This document shows, one piece after another, positions 52,502-64,000 of a stretch of DNA of 64,000 nt. The DNA comes from Atrichornis clamosus (Eukaryota > Chordata > Aves > Passeriformes > Menuridae). Under the pieces are notes generated by a model. The model saw only the letters and a program-made list of their open reading frames with translations, did not search any database and was not told where the DNA came from. Location: the NCBI GenBank assembly GCA_013400975.1, contig WBMZ01011886.1, positions 181,457 through 245,456 on the forward strand, written 5' to 3'. A program made the position numbers and the translations under genes. The first letter of the stretch is position 1, and each line of letters begins with the position of its first letter.

Positions 52502-53336
52502 TGTGCTGGGTTGACCTTGGCCAGCTGCCAAACATGCAAGCAGCTGCTCTCTCATTCTGAATTTTTCTTAATAGGACAGGAGAAGAAAATAAGATAGAAA
52601 ATAAATACCCTGTCAAGGTAGACGGGGACATTACTTAACAGTTACCATCACAGATAAAACAGACTTGACTTGAGGAGAATTAATTGAATTTATGGTCAAT
52701 CACAAGAGTTGGATGGTGAGAAAAAGTGGTCAAAACTAAAATGCCTTCCACTCCCATCCCACCTCATCTTTTTCCCATGCTCATTATCACTCCTTCATTT
52801 CCAGCTCATCTACCTCTTCTTCCCCACCCCGAGTGGCACAGTGGGATGGGTAATGAGGGCTGTGATAAGTCCTGGACAGCTTCTCCCTGCTGCTCTTTCC
52901 TCCTCACACTTTTCCCTGTTCCAGCATGGGTCTTCTCCAGGCTCTGCTGTCCTTCAGAAAATATCACATGCTACGGAGTGGTCTCCATAGGCTGTTGGGG
53001 CATAACCTACTGCGGTCTCTCTGCTTGGTGCCTGCAGTACCTCCTCCCCTTCTCCTTCTCTCACCCGAGTGTCACAGCACTGGTGCTCATGGTTTTTCCC
53101 TCTGTTCTCACTGCTGTGTTGCATCTTGCCCTTGCTCAAGTGTCTTTTCCCAGATGTGCTGTCATGGTGCCTGAGGGGCTCAGCTGTGCCCTGCGGAGGG
53201 TGGGTTGGAGCTATCTGGAACTGGCTGTGTCCATCCCACGGCAGCCCTGGCTGTCCCTCGCAGAGGCCACTCCTGTGCCCTCTGTGGTCACCGCCTGGGC
53301 AAGGACACCCAAGGCAATAGCTTGTCTAAACCCAGA
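52502..53336 (+). mobile_element. ERVL-like solo LTR
   Basis: About 835 bp resembling a common avian endogenous retroviral LTR of ERVL type. It starts TGTGCTGGGTTGACCTTGGC and continues with 'ggacattacttaacagttac', 'aaaacagacttgacttgagg' and 'aattaattgaatttatggtc'. Next are the 'ccttccactcccatcccacc' and 'tggcacagtgggatgggtaa' blocks, then several 'ccagcatgggtcttctccag'-style near repeats. It ends near 'gcttgtctaaaccca'. No gag, pol or env sequence follows, so it is probably a solo LTR left by recombination. The 208-residue open frame across it is a shadow of LTR sequence, not a gene. No clear target-site duplication was found. Identification is from memory of the family and edges are approximate. 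Confidence 0.7.
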
Positions 53337-56250
53337 GGTTGTTTTTATGTAGATGGCAAAATACCTCTTCTGGGCACAGGGAACATTCTTTTGTCATGCT
53401 TTCAAATCCTCCCTTGGCCTACAAAGGTATTTCCAGGGGTTTTTCCGAGATACACCCCTGTACTGGTAACCATGAACATTACCTGGAACACCCCTCTGAG
53501 CACTGGTGATGAAAGGGGGATCACTTCAGGCACATAGATACAAAGTTACCATCTAAAACTTTGAAATTTTTGCTGTGTGGTCCAAATAAGGGGTTTCCAC
53601 TAGAGTGCTGTCAGTCTGGCTTACCCAAGCAAAGCATCTATCTATGTTTAATCATGCATAGGAAGAGTAAGATTTATTTGGATATGAACTGTCTGTTTGC
53701 ACAACACAGTGATTGCTTATTTATTTGTGGAGTCTGTTCTTCTCTATTTGGGGATATTTTCTAGTAGAATAATAATCTTGATTACTTTTTTCTGGTAATA
53801 TTTAAATCTATATCTTCCATCACCCTTTCTTATGGGGAAAGATGTAATTAACTTCTTGTTTCTTTTTTTAGGTCTAGGTGGACTGGATATTATGCTCTTT
53901 TTATTTAACTGCCACAGCAGCCAGAGAAGGGGTAGTCTTGAATCAAGAACTGCACAGTTCATTGTCATAGTGCTCTTTTTTTATTTATTTAAAACAAAAC
54001 AATTGGTTTAAATAATGCAGGAGGAAAAACCAGTTGATTTGCAAAGATTTCGTTTCTGTTCTCTCTAGCAATAAAGCACGTGTGGGAGTCACTTAAGCCC
54101 CCTTGTATTAAATGTTACTTCTTGACAGCAGTTATTGCTGTTCTTTGTGGTTCGTCTTTAGAAAGTGAGAGGGAATGCAAGTCAAACTTGGCCTCCTTAG
54201 GTGTGAGGGTGGACCCTCAGAAGTGCAAAGCAGCCTCTGCTCCCTCTGCACACCAGTGGTATTGGTGGGGTTTTTTTTACTGTTACAATATTTTTGCCAC
54301 ATGTATTCATGCCCAAACTGGATGTAATTTTGAGGTTGGAACATAAAAGAGCTGCTTTAGTTGGAAGTGTCTTACTTATTTTCTCTTTTTGTCTCTCTCA
54401 GGTTTTATCTGTTACTTGAAGGAGACAAAAATATGAATATAGAGTCTCCTGTCCATTGTGGCTTTGATCTGTTCCAGGAAGGGAAATAAGAGCTGTGTTG
54501 ATGTACCCTGTCTCTAAAGGTGATCCTGTACCACTCTTGGAGATCAGAGATTGACTTTCATACCTCCTAGCTTTTAATGTGCCAGGGAAGGAAGAAGAGA
54601 TGACCAAACCTCTTTGTAAAAGCTGGGAGTTTGGACACTTTTCTGCACAGTGGAAATTCTTGCTTTTTCTTTTCCTTCCACTCCACCTATTGCACTTGAA
54701 TGAATGCTTAGTTTTGAGCTGGCATTGAGAAATAATAGATAAACTGGTGTGGAGAAGGCTGACTATCTGGACTGCAACAGGTAGGGGAGAGGTCAGCACT
54801 TGAGACGTGTGGGAATTGGGGAAAGATGGAGAGCTAACCTCAGTGATCGTTTTATTAGTTTTACAAGGTTGCAGGCAACATGACGTCCTACATCCTATGA
54901 CTATTATGGGGTATATTGGCAACTAGGCTGTATTTCTGGATTTCAAGACACTTTTGCATTGTTCACAATAGCAGAGAAAGACAGCTGGGTGTATCCAATA
55001 ATTTGTTAATTCAAGTGTACAGAAATCTATTTGCATGTGAGCCTAATTCTATTCACATTTACACATATTCTTGTCCTTTCTGCAGAAAAGAGGAATTAAA
55101 TTCCTTTGATTAAAATCAGTCTGAAACACTGACAAGGAAGGGAATTAGTGTTTTACACTGTTATCTGAATAGTCCAGTTGACTTTGAGACTGTTGAGATG
55201 CTTAAAGAAAAAGCTTTACTGAAGTATATGTAATTTTGCTGTAAAGTCAGTTTTATTGTTTCTTAAGAATTCATTTTTTAGCACTGAGAGATCTTGTTGT
55301 GCAGCAATACAAAGCCTAAGAATTACTGTAACTTACTTCATATTATTGAGTCCTGATGCTTTAGGTTTCCAGAATAAAACCCCAAATCCGACAAATCCCA
55401 AAATCTTTTGACAAGTTAGACTGTACTTACTATGTATAGGTGTCTAATAGAGGGGACTTAAACATTCGTGTGATGTAGAAGCAGAGGACTTAATGCTTTC
55501 CAGCAGTAACCCCTTCTAGTAACCTTTTACCACTCAGAAGTTCTCCTGCTTTAACTGTGGTAGTGCAATGTGTAGTTGCAGGAACTGAGTTTACATTGTT
55601 CCTCTTGCTGGAGAAGTCTCCTTGATTTCTCTAGTGTAGGTGATCACTCGAAATACAAAAAAAAACAGGGAAAAAACATCTGTGAGAAAATACCTCTTTA
55701 AAAAAGAGAAAACTTTGTCATGATGAATCAGGAAGCTAAAGAAATGCAGTTAGAAATGCACTAGTAGCCTACAGCTAAAAACTGGGTAGCGTCCAGTTAC
55801 ATACAGTAGTGCAACTTGACATTAAGTTGAAACTGTTGATGAATTTTAACCAAAAAACCCCTTTTAAATAAGATTTGTCTTTCTAAATAAGGAGTTGAAT
55901 CATATTTCTATTATTGCTTACTGATGTAAATGATACCACAGATTCCTTTTTGAAAGCACTAGTTTCAGTTGTACCTTCTTTTAAGTGTATGGGGAAAAGT
56001 GCTTTTTATAATTTGGGTAAGACTTTATTTGATACTTACAGTATGGCCATTTTTAATGTCCTCTCTAAGTGAAACAATTTTTAATGCATTTCTGACAGTT
56101 TGCGGGCAGGAGGATTTTTTAATGTACAAATTACATTTACTTCTGAAAGAAAAGAATGATCTTGTTTTATTTCATTTTTATTTTCAAGTTTTAGTAGTTA
56201 TGGCAGGAATGAGGGAATTGGACCCTGTATGGCAGAACAAGTGTAATTCA
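53337..56250. other. Intron 1 interior, no exon seen
   Basis: AT-rich unique sequence. A 174-codon minus-strand frame (54398-54922) is Ser/Leu-rich with no domain and is taken as accidental. Confidence 0.6.
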
Positions 56251-56536
56251 TCACAGAGCCACAGGATCACAGAATGGGCAAGGTTGGAAGGGACCACAGT
56301 GGGTGCCCTGGTCCAGCCTCCCTGCTCCGGCAGGGTCATCCCAGAGCACATGGCACAGGATTGTGTCCAGACAGTTCTTGAATGTCTCCCGTGAGGGAGA
56401 CTCTCTGGGCAACCTGTTCCAGTGTGTGGTCACCTGCACAGTAAAGAAGTTCTTTCTTGTATTCAGGTGGAACTTCCTGTGTATCAGTTTCTGCCCGTTG
56501 CCTCTCGCCCTGTTGCACCATTAAGGAGAGCCTGGC
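56251..56536 (-). mobile_element. CR1 LINE 3'-end fragment, antisense
   Basis: Antisense CR1: 'caggatcacagaatgggcaa', 'ggttggaagggaccacagtg', 'gtccagcctccctgctccgg', 'gcaacctgttccagtgtgtg', 'cacagtaaagaagttctttc', 'ggtggaacttcctgtgtatc', 'cccgttgcctctcgccctgt'. The order and spacing fit the CR1 3' end read backwards. The copy is well preserved and appears to be among the younger ones here. Further weak similarity may extend to about 56600. Confidence 0.93.
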
Positions 56537-59500
56537 TAGGGGCAATGTCTGGCTGTGTCCTGCAGGTCACTTTCCATCATCAGCAGAGGTAAAGCAGGCA
56601 TTGCAGGGATGGAGTGTGTCCCATCTGTAGGCAACTGCATTAGGATGAACAGATTGTGCTATGCCTGTTGGTCTGCACTGTCTGGAAGGGGCCTAAGTTG
56701 ATGGTTCAGCTGTCGACATAAATACGTATTATATATAATATATTCAAAGACATCTCATGTGAGGGTGCAAAGAAGAAGGAGCCGGCCACTATTCAAAGCT
56801 GACAGGACCAGAGTCCTTTGGACTTTTTGTTATAGTAGCTTAGGCCACATTTACTGAGAAAAGTAGTATCTTGTTAGTAATGGTTCTTGTGCTCATAGTT
56901 TGTCATACAATGTTTTTGCCAATGCATTTGCTCTGTTGTGATTTTTTTTTTCTACAATGCTTGTAGAAGTATACAAAATCTTTCTGCAATCTAAAAAAGA
57001 CTAATAACATATTTAAACTCACTAATTTAAACACTTGTTACTGTTTCTTTTTCCTATTAATGACTTGTCTTATTTTGCTTTACTTGAGTGGGTCAGGGGC
57101 TTTCTACTTGTGAATTTAAATGAGTTCCTTCACTTGTCCATCCAACATCAAGATATTATATTTTTCCTTCTACCTTTCTAGTTCAAATTAAAAGGCCAAG
57201 CCTAGAAAATTTATAGGATGTAGGATGTCTATTTGAATCCCTGAAAGCTCCTTCAGGACTTTATAAACTCAGAAATCCATGTCTTGACATAACATATGTT
57301 CCTGAATCTGTGGAGGGAAATTGTAACTGGAAAGTGTCTTTGAGCTTTAAGATTTCTGTCACAGGGATTTTATTGCCAGACAAATTGCTATGTAATTAAC
57401 TGATGACTTCAAATCACAAGTTCTTGTCAGAAAATGAAATAGTACATCATTCTGAATTAAGTGAGATCTGTTAGTTTGAAAACAAAGTTAATTGTCCTAT
57501 GCTTCTTAATACTTAAACTTCTTTTGTGGTTCTCTTTCTTTAGAAAATGGATTGTCTTAAAAATTCTAAGTATTTGGCTTATCTTCACTAATTTGCATTT
57601 AAATTATGACTTTTGTCTTTTGTGCAACTAGAATATAAAGAAATGCTGATAAAGACATAATTAGGTAGCACTTTCCTTTAAGGGTTTATAACTGCTTACT
57701 GCTAAGATATGTGAGAGGAAATGAAAGAAAATTGATAGTGTTGTGCTGATCCTTCCATATACTTTTCTTCCATAATATATCCGTTGCATACCCTGAGGTT
57801 CAAAGCGGGAATCTTCTCTTCTGGCACACAAGAATTTTGTGGGATAATTGACCTTCATACTTGCTAGTCTAAACAAGAGTGGTCTGTGAGACTGTGAATA
57901 TAGGCATATAGAATGCATAGAGCGTGTATTGTTTATGTAAGATAGCAAATTGCTGAGTTTCCCCTTCCTCTATTTCCTTTCCTTTTCCACTACGTTAATA
58001 TTTAGATCAGAAATAAAACTAGATGGCCACCTCCTCAAGTGCATTTTGTATGAATAAGCAAAGGAGGAGGGAAATGACTTTTGTATTCACTTACATGCAC
58101 TTGTAGAGTCACCTCAGCAATATAAATAGGTTTGACACATACAATAAAAGTGTATCTGTATGTGTATGAATTAAACGGCAAAGGGTGTAGCTCTGAATAG
58201 TTAAAATAGTGTACCTTCTATAAAATATGTTCTTAGTGTACGCTACAGGGACTCTGCTACGAAATGTGGTTTTACAAGAGATGTAAGGGGGAAAAAGAGG
58301 AGATGAATAAAATAGTAGAAGTGTAAGAAGAGAAGACAACCACACGCTGTCCTCTGCTTTTGGGGAATCATCTGTAAACTCAGCATGAGTTTCTCATGTT
58401 GTTCATAGTCTTTCAATCCAAGAAGTTGAGAAATATGAAAGAAATAATAAATGCTACCTTAGAATATTTTCTGATTATCCCTGTCCCCAAAGATTCTAAC
58501 TTCACTTTTAATTTCTGTTCATAGAAAATCATAGGCTTGCTTGGAAAACTTTGAATGTCTAGTCAAAGCAGAATACAGAAACACTAATAAATGTTTTTTA
58601 TCTGCTCAAAACCACACAGCTCATTCAAAGACTGCGGCTGTATTTTTGGGGCTTTAGACACTTTCAGAACTGTTACAGATTGTGCATGTTATTATCTGGT
58701 GGGATGCAGCTGTTAGTCACCCATTTTACAACTGAAAGTTTTAGTTTCACATGTGGCTTCAAGCTGAGTTCTGAATAGAATTTAACTCTCTTACTTACAG
58801 TGATTATCCCACGTAGGAAGTGCAGTGACTTCTGCACACCTTTCTGCACATCAAATGAAAATTGGTGGCAGACTCAGAGTTTATGATTCACGTTTGGACT
58901 TAATAGTCACCAGTGAATCTTTACCTAGAGATGACAAACAGATTTGGCTGTTGCAGTAGTTCACATAAACATTTTTCCACCTGCTGGCATTCTTTTTGCT
59001 TTGTTTTTATTAATTAGTTCCTATCTGAACTAGTACAGACACTAACAGTGTTTCCCTGCTTTCCATTTTTCTTTTTTAAGATCGTGAAGAATTCGTGAAA
59101 ACTGGATTTTTTTTTTCTATTTTAAAGTTATGCATATTTAAATGTGACGCAAGAAAGATTTATCACCGTTTAAGGGAAGAATAGAAGATTACTATAATTT
59201 CCCATCCTAAACAGTCAGTTTTCCCAAGATCACTGGATCTTTTCTTGGCTGGTGGTTTTGAGAACTTTCTGTGCTAAGGGCTAAAAGTTTTCTGCTTTTT
59301 AGCCTTATTGGAAAGGACTTGTATAAACTTTAAAGTTTAACAAATTCTTTCTAATTGGCTAATATTTTTAAAATGTGTCATGCCTTGTTTCAGATTATTT
59401 TTTTTAATATATATGCTCTTTTAGACGTAAATTGCAGTAGAGAATTGCCTATTAACTGAATTCATGCAAGAAATTCTTGGCTGTTTTAGGTGCCTGTGCA

Positions 59501-62500
59501 TTTTAGCACATTTAGCTGTCTGATATTATAGCAGGGGATCATGCCTGTACTCTTCCCACAGATGACTCTAATGGGATATCTGGTAGTTGGATATACTGCC
59601 TGCCATCTTTAGACTGCACTGTTGTTCTTGGAGCCGTGTATAAACATCTCTTATCCTGAATAGTCTGCTGCTGTCACAAAGTTAGTGGTTTCCTGTTGGA
59701 GCATATGTTGCCCATATGGGCTGCTCTACATGCTGCTTCCCCTCCAGTCATTCCTATCAACTGTGTTGTGGATCTGAGAGTTTTAAGTTCCAACCCTGGA
59801 TGACCTACATAAGGTTGAAAAGCAGCCTTTCTATTTTTTAGCCACTGTAATTATTTTGGATCAACTGTTGAAAGCATTTAGAAGAAGTTGTATTTAGAAG
59901 TAAATATATCACACTCGACTTGTGCAAAACATTTGCATTGTGAGCTTTTGGTTGATGGTGTTTGTTTGCTGAGACAGGGAGGTGTGTGCTGTACTCTTGG
60001 CAGCTGACAGAAGAGCTGGCAGAGCCGCGGGTGTGCCAGGTGCCTCTGCGAAGAGCAAAGGATGGTCTCACACCAGCACCCCCTCCTGCATTCAGTGTGC
60101 ACACGAGCCTCGTGCTGCACAGCGAGATGGAGAGGCACTGGGGCATATGAGCAAAGCAAAAGCCAGGCTGGCAGCTGTCCCACAGCCCGGTGGCTGGCAG
60201 GGAGCCTGTCACCAGTGCTGACCGGAGGAAGGGAGAGCCAGGGCATGCACCGAAATGTGAGCTGAGCTGGGTGCTGCATCCACCCGGAACACCAAAAGGA
60301 TCGGAAACAAGGAAAATGAATTGGTGGCAAGAATGAAAAATGCTGAAAACTGTCAGTTGGGATTGATGCAAAGACAGTGATAGCAGTGGGGAATAACAGA
60401 GAGGTTTCTTCAGTAATAACAAAACATAAATTAAATTAATAACTGCCTAAGCAGTTTGTATTACCAGACTCTGAGATAATTCACCAATATAATAAAATCA
60501 ATGACATGCTGCAGTTCCTCTAGCCAAATATTTTGTGGGCAAAATAAACTAATAAAACAGCACCGAAAGGCCATCTGCTAACAAGAGACACTATATTAAA
60601 ACCTGTCATATTACCATTAGCATGTGTGCATGCATGTAAAATGGGGTCCTGCAAATCTTTAAAAAGAAAAAAAGAATAATACTATTTGTATCTAGTGTAA
60701 AAGCTATTACAATACAATAATTCCAATAATATTTTGCAATTCCTCTTGTTGATACACATATTCGTAATTGTGTGGGATATTTTTCAGTGAGAGAATTAAA
60801 TCCTTTTTCCAAAAGGTAGAAATCATCAGCATAAAGAATTCTTTAGTAAAGACTTAGCTCTAGGCTCTCATCATAAGGTTCAGTAATATGCTAACTTTTA
60901 ATCTACGTTGGCAATGTAAGGAAAAACCCCGTCTCTGGGAGCTCACTCTGCATGTCTTTGTGAGAAAAACACTTTGTAGATGAAAAAGCGTGTGACAATG
61001 ATTGGGAAAATCATAATTTTTATGTTCTGGACCTCTCTGACTCAACTGATGCAAATTGTGTATGGTTCTTCCCAAGTCCCTCTGAAGCAGCAAGACGATT
61101 ATGCACTGTGTGCATTGCCTCTGCTTCATTATCTTGCCTTTTTCAGTTTCATTGTTTTTGTCATACTGATAGGAGCTTATTAGATTCCTATTATTATAGG
61201 AATTAATTTATTAATTAATCTCAAAATCAGTTATCATACTAGTTTTTTATCCTGGCTGTTGTTGCACTGTAATTTGCTGGCCTTTATACTGTTAACAAAG
61301 AAATATACCTGAGATTTTTTTCACTTGCTTGGTGGAGTGTAGGTTTTCACCAGTTCTTGACTGTGGTCTGTTCCCACTGTATCCTGGAGCCAGACGACTA
61401 CTTATTCAGTTCACTCTGTTGTAGTGAAGGAAAACTGTGTCACTTTTTGTTCTTTGTATGTTGCTTATACATCTTGCCTGGGAAATTATGTAGCCTCTCA
61501 TCTGTAAGTTGCCTTCTAGAGGAAGGAGCCCTTTGGAAAGAAGCTGTCCTGGACAACAAATCTAAGCCTTTATTAAAACTGATTTCTCCATCTCAGGAAG
61601 TGTCTCTTCAGTGACTAAGGAGACTGAATTTTTCCCAGGAGCTGTGGTGTCTTGATCAGTATCCTAAATTACTAGAGGAGGTCTGTCTTCTCTGAGTGCT
61701 TCTTAAGATCTTGCTTAGTAATGCTACCCTGCTGTAGGGATAAAATGAGGGGTAGAAGCTGGAATAGAGAGTAGTCCTTTTAAGCAGTGTCTTAATAAGA
61801 TGGGAGAAGATGGCAGACCATAAATTTTGGGTCCAGTGAAACTTTCCTGTGCAAAGGTAAATAAAACTGACAATGACCTGTGCTGATAATGACACTAAGG
61901 CTTAAAAGCTATGAAGCTATTTTTTGGTTTCCTCTCTCTATATTTCAAAGCTTTTCCTCTCCAGGCAAGTAGAAACAGCAGAACTGCCAACTCTGTCAGT
62001 AAAGAAAAATAATAAATTGAATCCTGGTCTGTGTCCCCATGTGGAACAGGGAAAAGTGACCCATATTTATATCATTCGTATTTGTTACTTGTAAGATGTT
62101 CTTTAGGTCCATCTTCTAGTTTTAGCTCTCAATTTTGTCTTCTTTCAAGACACATCTAATTGTTTCATCTCTTTCTCCTGAATGTACATCTTGTATGGTT
62201 TCTGTACCTTTCTTCTTGCCTTCTGCTTTCCAATATCTCTGCCCTAAATGCTCCTATGAAATCTTAGAAGGAAGGTATAAACTGAGCTTTCCCAAAAAAA
62301 AACTGGGGAAAATTTTAGGGAAGTTACAATTTGATTATGATTGTTGGTATATGTTGGATTTTGGAGGCTTTTTGAACGTTTATATTGACTCTCAATAGCT
62401 GAAGTCCCAAATCTAACAGTTCTGTGTGTTTTAACTGTAAGGCTAAACTTTCTTTTCTACATTTTTGTGGTTTGTTGTTTCTTTTGGGGAGGCAGGGGTG

Positions 62501-62824
62501 GAAGAAATGGTGTGGGAAGAAGTGTTTACTTAAGCATTTCCCAGTTTTAATTAAGAAGATATGATCAGCTGATTTGTCACAATTTTTCAGTGTTTGAGGG
62601 AGAAGGGAGTGGGGAAGGGGACCAGTTTATGTTAGTTTGCAAAATCAGGCAATTCTGTGTTTGTTTACCATGTTATACAGTAAAAGATATGAAAGCACCA
62701 AGCTGCCAAACACTATTATTCCGGTGCATTTGACAAATTAGGACAGTGGAAAGATAGTGTCTTGGAACTCATCTGTGATGGTAAATACTGGCTCAGTTTG
62801 ATTATCTCAGGAGGACTTCTAAAT
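56537..62824. other. Intron 1 interior, no exon seen
   Basis: AT-rich sequence with one GC-rich pocket at about 59980-60300 carrying frames on both strands (194 codons on the minus strand at 59838-60422). The encoded sequences resemble no family I know. No repeat was identified. Confidence 0.6.
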
Positions 62825-62985
62825 ATCACAGAGTGGGTAGAGTTGGAAGGGACCACTGGAGCCAAGCTGGTCCAACCTCCCTGCTCAAGCAGAGTCTCCT
62901 AAAGCACATCATTCAGAATTGTGTCCAGACAGCTTCTGGGTATCTCTGGAGAAGGAGAATCCACAATGTCTCTGGGAAATGCAGT
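62825..62985 (-). mobile_element. CR1 LINE 3'-end fragment, antisense
   Basis: Antisense CR1: 'tcacagagtgggtagagttg', 'gaagggaccactggagccaa', 'ggtccaacctccctgctcaa', 'gaattgtgtccagacagctt', 'ggtatctctggagaaggaga', 'ccacaatgtctctgggaaat'. It ends abruptly at about 62985. It belongs to the same wording group as the copies at 27349 and 56251. Confidence 0.9.
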
Positions 62986-64000
62986 CTAAGATTACTCACT
63001 AGACAGACAAAATTTCATTTCTTTTGATAGCTTTGAAGTAATTTATTGTGGTTTTTTTCTTTAAACATTTCTTATACCAATTCATCAACATAGCACTTAA
63101 AAATGAAGGATTTCTAAATTATCCTTGTTAACTATATCCCTCTTAGTGGTCTAGGCAACTTGATTTATATTTGAAGTTAGTTTTGTTCTGATTCTGGTTT
63201 ACACTAAAGGACTTCCAGTCATTCCTGCCAACCTTAAATTCTCTAGGATTATATTGGAACAATGAATGGTTACATGATTAGATTGAATTGATATTTCAAA
63301 TTTAAATTTCCAGTACTGCAAACGTGATTGATTGCACATGTGATTGCAGATTAGGTAATTAGTTTGTTAAAATCTGTTTGGAATTCATGCTTCATGTAGG
63401 TTTAGAAAATTTGACTACATTGAAATAAAGGTGCTTTTTTTCTAGTTATTAATAACATCTGCTGCTGTTTTAAATCTGAGGTCTAAACCAAGTTTCTAAG
63501 ATGCAGAATTTTTCACTTGTATTGATTGCTTGTCCATTTTGGACTGCTAGGATGTAGGGAGTTTGTTAACTAGTTGTTCTACTTCTTTCAACACTAATAT
63601 GTATCCTTTAGAGTCAGTGTGCTTGACCAAATTTATCAACCATCTTCCTTTCCTTTCATTAATCAGAATACTAATGATCCTATTTCCCCCCTGGATTTCC
63701 TGCCAAGAAGTCTGTGAAGCAGTCTTGCATAATAGATTTAATTGAAGTGTTTTGGTTAATAAGACAGATCTGAACATACTTGGTTCAACTTCTTGGTTCA
63801 GTTCTTTTCCACGGCTGCTTATTTTTTTAAACTTTCTCTAGAGGTTCCAATCTGTGTAAATGAGATCACTCTATAGCCACAAAGAATGAAGTTTGGATTT
63901 CCATCAGTTATTTATCTGCCTGATTTTGCAGCAACAAGTGGTATACAATGAACGTTCTTAACCCCATCCTCACTGAGTGTAGTGGGTTTACAAGGCCTGG
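62986..64000. other. Intron 1 interior to window end, no exon seen
   Basis: AT-rich unique sequence after the last CR1 fragment. Only short accidental frames are present. Confidence 0.65.

Larger units (their letters stand above)
25165..64000 (+). other. CADPS2: CADPS2 intron 1 (5' part, continues beyond the window)
   Basis: The intron starts at the GTGAGC donor directly after the exon-1 AAG codon. No exon encoding the next conserved CADPS2 segment (the KQQL...RFQAFLNGETQIVADEAF region of the family) is found in any + frame down to 64000. The intron is therefore longer than 38.8 kb, in line with the very long first intron of the mammalian orthologue. It contains CR1 and LTR repeats, listed separately, in an AT-rich background. 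The RING genes RNF133 and RNF148, which lie within mammalian CADPS2, are not visible here. Confidence 0.85.

Noticed and set aside
52726..53352. 208-codon plus-strand open frame with hydrophobic stretches, resembling a membrane protein
   Set aside because: It lies entirely inside the ERVL-like LTR. The hydrophobic pattern comes from repeated TC-rich LTR sequence.
54398..54922. 174-codon minus-strand frame
   Set aside because: Ser/Thr/Leu-rich sequence with no domain, in unique AT-rich intron. It is within chance expectation for a 64-kb window read in six frames.
59838..60422. 194-codon minus-strand frame
   Set aside because: No domain or family resemblance. Its length follows from the GC-rich pocket, and the pocket itself is noted as a composition anomaly.

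Overview
This window is a piece of vertebrate nuclear genome, most probably from a bird. It is AT-rich, non-coding DNA with a single CpG island. Its dispersed repeats are CR1 LINEs of avian type: 3' tails ending in repeated ATTCTRTG-like octamers, with the head or tail of the element readable on both strands. There is also one ERVL-like solo LTR. No Alu-, B1- or MIR-type SINEs and no prokaryotic gene organisation are visible. The exact bird lineage cannot be fixed from the sequence alone.

The only protein-coding gene I can support is the first coding exon of CADPS2 (calcium-dependent secretion activator 2, CAPS2) on the + strand, at 24841-25164. It encodes the first 108 residues and ends in a consensus splice donor. 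It sits inside a CpG island (about 24163-25650) that holds the presumed TATA-less promoter. An upstream ORF lies in the same frame and stops 78 bases before the main start codon.

Layout: 1-24162 is the region 5' of CADPS2. It is mostly unique, AT-rich sequence without recognisable genes. It carries CR1 fragments at 7280, 13514 and 18251, a longer CR1 copy at about 21245-22624, and one CpG-containing pocket near 4735-5000 that looks like a possible small promoter/first exon. From 25165 to 64000 everything is the start of CADPS2 intron 1, more than 38.8 kb, and exon 2 is not in the window. The intron holds CR1 fragments in both orientations, an ERVL-like LTR (about 52502-53336), two doubtful LTR-like segments (30846-31260 and 51240-51970), several pyrimidine tracts, a 46-bp tandem duplication near 37.3 kb, and a homeodomain-motif-rich stretch at 36.0-36.95 kb.

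Nearly all open frames in the window are short, chance or repeat-derived. I saw no tRNA, rRNA, CRISPR or operon, and no evidence of a new multi-gene system. The most useful leads are regulatory: the CADPS2 CpG island with its upstream ORF, the 4.8-kb CpG pocket followed by a consensus splice donor, and the 36-kb motif cluster.
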